Source of the DNA: CADEED01 sp039931065
GTDB taxonomy: Bacteria; Pseudomonadota; Gammaproteobacteria; Steroidobacterales; Steroidobacteraceae
Assembly (NCBI GenBank): GCA_039931065.1
Contig: JBDTSP010000010.1
Span: 62,001 to 126,000, forward strand
Reading direction: 5' to 3'
DNA: 64,000 bases
In this document: one piece after another, positions 61,393-64,000 of the stretch
Layout: each line of letters begins with the position of its first letter
Numbering within the stretch: the first letter of the stretch is position 1
The notes under the pieces: generated by a model
Database searches by the model: none
Told to the model about the DNA's origin: nothing
Seen by the model: only the letters and a program-made list of their open reading frames with translations
Program-made: the position numbers and the translations under genes

Positions 61393-61439
61393 TTCCCACA
61401 CCGGTATAGATAAGAGAGACTGACACTCGCCGCTGCTGC

Positions 61440-61455
61440 GCACCATTGTTGGGCG
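61440..61455 (+). promoter_or_regulatory. Possible NtrC-binding site
   Basis: GCACCATTGTTGGGCG resembles the NtrC enhancer pattern GCACC-N5-GGTGC in its left half and partly in its right half. It lies about 95-110 bases before the sigma-54 promoter of glnK, a usual enhancer distance. Weak, one site only. Confidence 0.3.
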
Positions 61456-61547
61456 ATGCAGGAAAGGGCGCGCTAAATTAGTGCCAGAAAATCCGCGCTG
61501 CGGGCGGCCAATACCGAAATTGCCGCTATGTTGAGCTTTCGGGATAC

Positions 61548-61563
61548 TGGCACGGAAGCTGCA
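61548..61563 (+). promoter_or_regulatory. Sigma-54 promoter of glnK
   Basis: TGGCACGGAAGCTGCA fits the -24/-12 consensus TGGCAC-N5-TTGCA with one mismatch (C for T before TGC) and the required 10 bases between GG and GC. It is about 80 bases before the glnK start, in the place expected for a nitrogen-controlled glnK-amtB unit. Confidence 0.75.
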
Positions 61564-61640
61564 CTGCGATTAAGGCTCGCCGATGTCGGCGTCCGAATTC
61601 ATCTATAAGACTTGGCACTAAAGAATTGGGAGACAAAGAA

Positions 61641-61979
61641 ATGAAATTGGTCACCGCCATCATCAAGCCTTTCAAACTCGACGACGTGCGTGCGGCGCTG
61701 TCCGAGATTGGCGTATCCGGAATGACGGTGACGGAGGTGAAGGGTTTCGGTCGCCAGCGCGGCCACACCGAACTCTATCGCGGCGCCGAGTACGTCGTGG
61801 ACTTCGTCCCGAAAACCAAAATTGAAGTCGCGGTTCGCAGCGACCTCGTCGATCAAGTGGTCGAAGCGATCCTGAAGGCTGCCAAGACCGGCAAGGTCGG
61901 CGACGGCAAGATCTTCATCACCGATATCGACCGCGTCATCCGCATCCGCACCGGCGAGACGGATAACTCCGCGCTGTAA
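61641..61979 (+). CDS. glnK: Nitrogen regulatory protein P-II
   Basis: A 112-residue PII protein starting MKLVTAIIKPFKLDDVRAAL. The uridylylation tyrosine sits in the T-loop LYRGAEYVVDFVPK, and the C-terminal signature is KIFITDIDRVIRIRTGE. It senses 2-oxoglutarate and ATP/ADP and blocks AmtB when nitrogen is plentiful. ATG 61641 preceded by GGGAG; downstream amtB and a sigma-54-type promoter upstream favour GlnK rather than GlnB. Confidence 0.92.
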   Translation: MKLVTAIIKPFKLDDVRAALSEIGVSGMTVTEVKGFGRQRGHTELYRGAEYVVDFVPKTKIEVAVRSDLVDQVVEAILKAAKTGKVGDGKIFITDIDRVIRIRTGETDNSAL

Positions 61980-62011
61980 CGCGCAAGCGATACTGCTCAA
62001 CTGTTGATGTG

Positions 62012-62049
62012 CGCCGGCCCGCTGCCCTTCCAGCGGCGGGCCGGCGTTT
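62012..62049 (+). terminator. Hairpin between glnK and amtB
   Basis: CGCCGGCCCGC (62012-62022) pairs perfectly with GCGGGCCGGCG (62036-62046) over 11 bp with a 13-base loop, followed by TTTGATTTG. It looks like an intrinsic terminator with a modest T-run and could reduce read-through so that more glnK than amtB is made. Confidence 0.65.
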
Positions 62050-62125
62050 GATTTGTAGATCTGACAGCTAACAAAGACTTCTGCGATCGAGAGCAGCGGG
62101 GTGGCCCGCCGCCGAGGGGATCAAA

Positions 62126-63430
62126 ATGCGTATTCCTGTCTACCGGGCGCTGGCTGCGCTCGGCTTGCTGCTGTGTCCGTTGTTCGCGCAGGCTCAAGAA
62201 ACCGCGCCGGTTGCCGACACCGGCGACACCGCCTGGCTCATAACCGCGACCGCACTGGTCCTCTTCATGACCATTCCCGGACTCGCGCTGTTCTACGCGG
62301 GCCTGGTGCGGTCGAAGAACGTGTTGTCGATCCTGATCCAGTGTTTCGCCATCACCTGCGTGGTGTCGATCCTGTGGCTCTCAGTGGGATACACATTGAC
62401 CTTCGGTGACGGCGGTTCGATGCAGTCCTTCATCGGTGGTCTCGACAAGGTGTTCTTGTCGGGCGTGACGCGCGCTTCGATTTCGGGAACGGTGCCCGAA
62501 ACCGTGTTCTTCATGTTCCAGATGACCTTCGCGATCATCACGCCCGCGCTGGTCATTGGCGGTTTCGCCGAACGCATGCGCTTCCCGGCGGTGCTCGGCT
62601 TCACGGTGTTGTGGCTGCTGATCGTCTATGTGCCGATCGCGCACTGGGTGTGGGGTGGCGGCTGGCTCGCGCAGCTCGGTGTCATGGATTACGCGGGTGG
62701 CATCGTGGTGCACGTCAGCGCCGGTGTCGCGGCGCTGGTCTGCGCGCTGGTGCTCGGGCGGCGGCGCGGCTTCCCGCACACCGCGATGGCGCCGCACAGC
62801 CTCCCGTATGCGGTCGCGGGGGCGGGCATGTTGTGGGTAGGGTGGTTCGGCTTCAACGCGGGCAGCGCACTCGCCGCGAATGGTTCGGCCGGCATGGCGA
62901 TGCTCACCACCCACATGGGCGCATCCGCGGGCGCGCTCGCGTGGATGTGCGTCGAGTGGAAGAAATACGGCAAGCCGTCGATGTTGGGCGTCGTCACCGG
63001 CATGGTCGCGGGTCTCGGCACCATCACGCCGGCCTCGGGCTTCGTGGGTCCGATGGGCGCGGTGGTCATCGGGCTGGTCGCAGGCGTCGTGTGTTTCTTC
63101 GCCACGCAGGTCCTCAAACGCCGGCTGCACATCGACGACTCGCTCGATGTTTCGCCGGTGCACGGCGTGGGCGGTGTGATCGGTAGTTTGCTCACCGGCG
63201 TGTTCGCCGCCACCTGGCTCGGCGGCAGCGGGTTCAGTCTCGATCACGGCGTCGCCGCGCAGCTCGGCGTGCAGGCGCTCGGGGTCGCGGCCGCCGCGGC
63301 GTGGTGCGGTGGCCTCACGTGGGTGATCCTGAAAATACTGGATGTCGTGTTCGGCCTGCGCGTGGCGGAAGAGCATGAGACGGAAGGTCTGGATCTCGCG
63401 GAGCATGGCGAGCGGGGTTACTCTCCTTAA
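62126..63430 (+). CDS. amtB: Ammonium transporter
   Basis: A 434-residue AmtB protein with signal peptide (ALAALGLLLCPLFAQAQ) and 11 helices. Family motifs: IPGLALFYAGLVRSKNVLS, FAIITPALVIGGFAERMRF, VHVSAGVAALVCALVLGRR (first pore His) and SPVHGVGGVIGSLLTGVFA (second pore His). It conducts ammonium into the cell and is regulated by GlnK binding. Follows glnK after a hairpin. Confidence 0.95.
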   Translation: MRIPVYRALAALGLLLCPLFAQAQETAPVADTGDTAWLITATALVLFMTIPGLALFYAGLVRSKNVLSILIQCFAITCVVSILWLSVGYTLTFGDGGSMQSFIGGLDKVFLSGVTRASISGTVPETVFFMFQMTFAIITPALVIGGFAERMRFPAVLGFTVLWLLIVYVPIAHWVWGGGWLAQLGVMDYAGGIVVHVSAGVAALVCALVLGRRRGFPHTAMAPHSLPYAVAGAGMLWVGWFGFNAGSALAANGSAGMAMLTTHMGASAGALAWMCVEWKKYGKPSMLGVVTGMVAGLGTITPASGFVGPMGAVVIGLVAGVVCFFATQVLKRRLHIDDSLDVSPVHGVGGVIGSLLTGVFAATWLGGSGFSLDHGVAAQLGVQALGVAAAAAWCGGLTWVILKILDVVFGLRVAEEHETEGLDLAEHGERGYSP

Positions 63431-63455
63431 ATCCCACCGGATTCAGGAGTTACCC

Positions 63456-64000
63456 ATGCCGCGCGCCATCCGCATTCACGAAACCGGCGGGCCGGAGGTC
63501 ATGCGCCTCGAGGAAGTCGAGATCGGCGCGCCGGGCGCGGGCGAAGTGCAGCTGCGTCATACCGCGATCGGCCTCAACTTCATCGACGTCTACGATCGCA
63601 CCGGACTCTATCCACAGAAGTCGATGCCGGCCGGGCTCGGGCGTGAAGCCGCGGGCGTCATCACTGCTATTGGCAAAAAGGTGCGCGGCTTCAAGGTGGG
63701 CGACCGCGTGGGGTATGTCCATAACGTTCCGGGTTCCTACAGCGAACTACGCAACGTGCCGGCCGCGCCTCTGGTGAAGATTCCCGCCGCTGTCAGCGAC
63801 GAGCAGGCGGCGGTGCTCATGCTCAAGGGTATGACGGCCGGCTATCTACTGCGCCACACGCACAAGGTGAAACGAGGCGACGTCATCGTGTTGCACGCGG
63901 CCGCGGGCGGCTTGGGCCTGATCCTGTCGCAGTGGGCCAAGGCGCTCGGCGTCACCGTGATCGGCATCGTCGGCAACGAGGAGAAGGCGAGGCTCGCGAA
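63456..64000 (+). CDS. Quinone oxidoreductase (zeta-crystallin-like), partial
   Basis: The first 181 residues of an MDR-superfamily NADPH:quinone reductase, starting MPRAIRIHETGGPEVMRLEE with CAGGAG before the ATG. GLNFIDVYDRTGLYP, GLGREAAGVITAIGKKVRGF and the cofactor motif VIVLHAAAGGLGLILSQWAKALG match E. coli Qor. Runs off the right edge; the full protein is about 325 residues. Confidence 0.9.
   Translation, partial: MPRAIRIHETGGPEVMRLEEVEIGAPGAGEVQLRHTAIGLNFIDVYDRTGLYPQKSMPAGLGREAAGVITAIGKKVRGFKVGDRVGYVHNVPGSYSELRNVPAAPLVKIPAAVSDEQAAVLMLKGMTAGYLLRHTHKVKRGDVIVLHAAAGGLGLILSQWAKALGVTVIGIVGNEEKARLA

Noticed and set aside
61611..61630. Second TGGCAC motif close to glnK as another sigma-54 promoter
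   Set aside because: Ten bases after GG there is no GC, and it would leave almost no leader before the start codon.

Overview
The window is a 64 kb piece of a GC-rich (roughly 65 %) proteobacterial chromosome. Gene content and style suggest a gammaproteobacterium near the Steroidobacteraceae, Nevskiales or Xanthomonadales: Re/Si transhydrogenase split into three genes, E. coli-type gshA, S46 peptidase, short-form HmgA, Xni-like flap nuclease, GlnK-AmtB. That placement is inference. Genes are dense, mostly short operons, with no rRNA, tRNA, CRISPR array, integrase or complete insertion sequence recognised.

Left part (1-15 kb). pntAA-pntAB-pntB runs leftwards off the window, divergent from an HNH nuclease. 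A 17-bp perfect hairpin separates the nuclease from a six-gene minus-strand cluster that is the most unusual locus here. In transcription order it holds two paralogous CHAT/TPR caspase-like proteins with export or lipoprotein signals, a small exported protein, an exported S8 subtilase, an ECF sigma factor with a hydrophobic C-terminal tail, and a cysteine-less anti-sigma-like membrane protein. Both CHAT genes carry the same bipartite upstream motif, which I read as a candidate promoter for the locus's own sigma factor. Together this looks like an envelope signalling or proteolysis system.

Middle part (15-44 kb) is mainly metabolism and housekeeping. It includes a flap nuclease, a DSSGD-repeat exported protein, an acetyl-CoA synthetase with a histone H1-like basic tail, hemolysin III, a membrane protein/XRE regulator pair, a glycerophosphodiesterase, acetyl-CoA hydrolase/transferase, a YceI-cytochrome b561-YceI group and an S46 peptidase. 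It continues with a dienelactone hydrolase-gabD-MFS-VOC operon, hmgA-fumarylacetoacetase, thiolase, a DUF885 hydrolase and gshA. Small palindromic repeats and one 39-bp perfect inverted repeat sit between genes.

Right part (44-64 kb). A diguanylate cyclase, isoaspartyl peptidase, pyruvate carboxylase and a remnant glycosidase C-terminus lead to class I ribonucleotide reductase genes. These sit behind a cobalamin riboswitch and a probable NrdR box. Then come a REC-PAS-GGDEF-EAL protein, a BlaI/BlaR1 operon with a peptidase-less BlaR1 relative and matching operators, a ferredoxin-reductase-type flavoprotein, a sigma-54-type promoter ahead of glnK-amtB, and the start of a quinone oxidoreductase.
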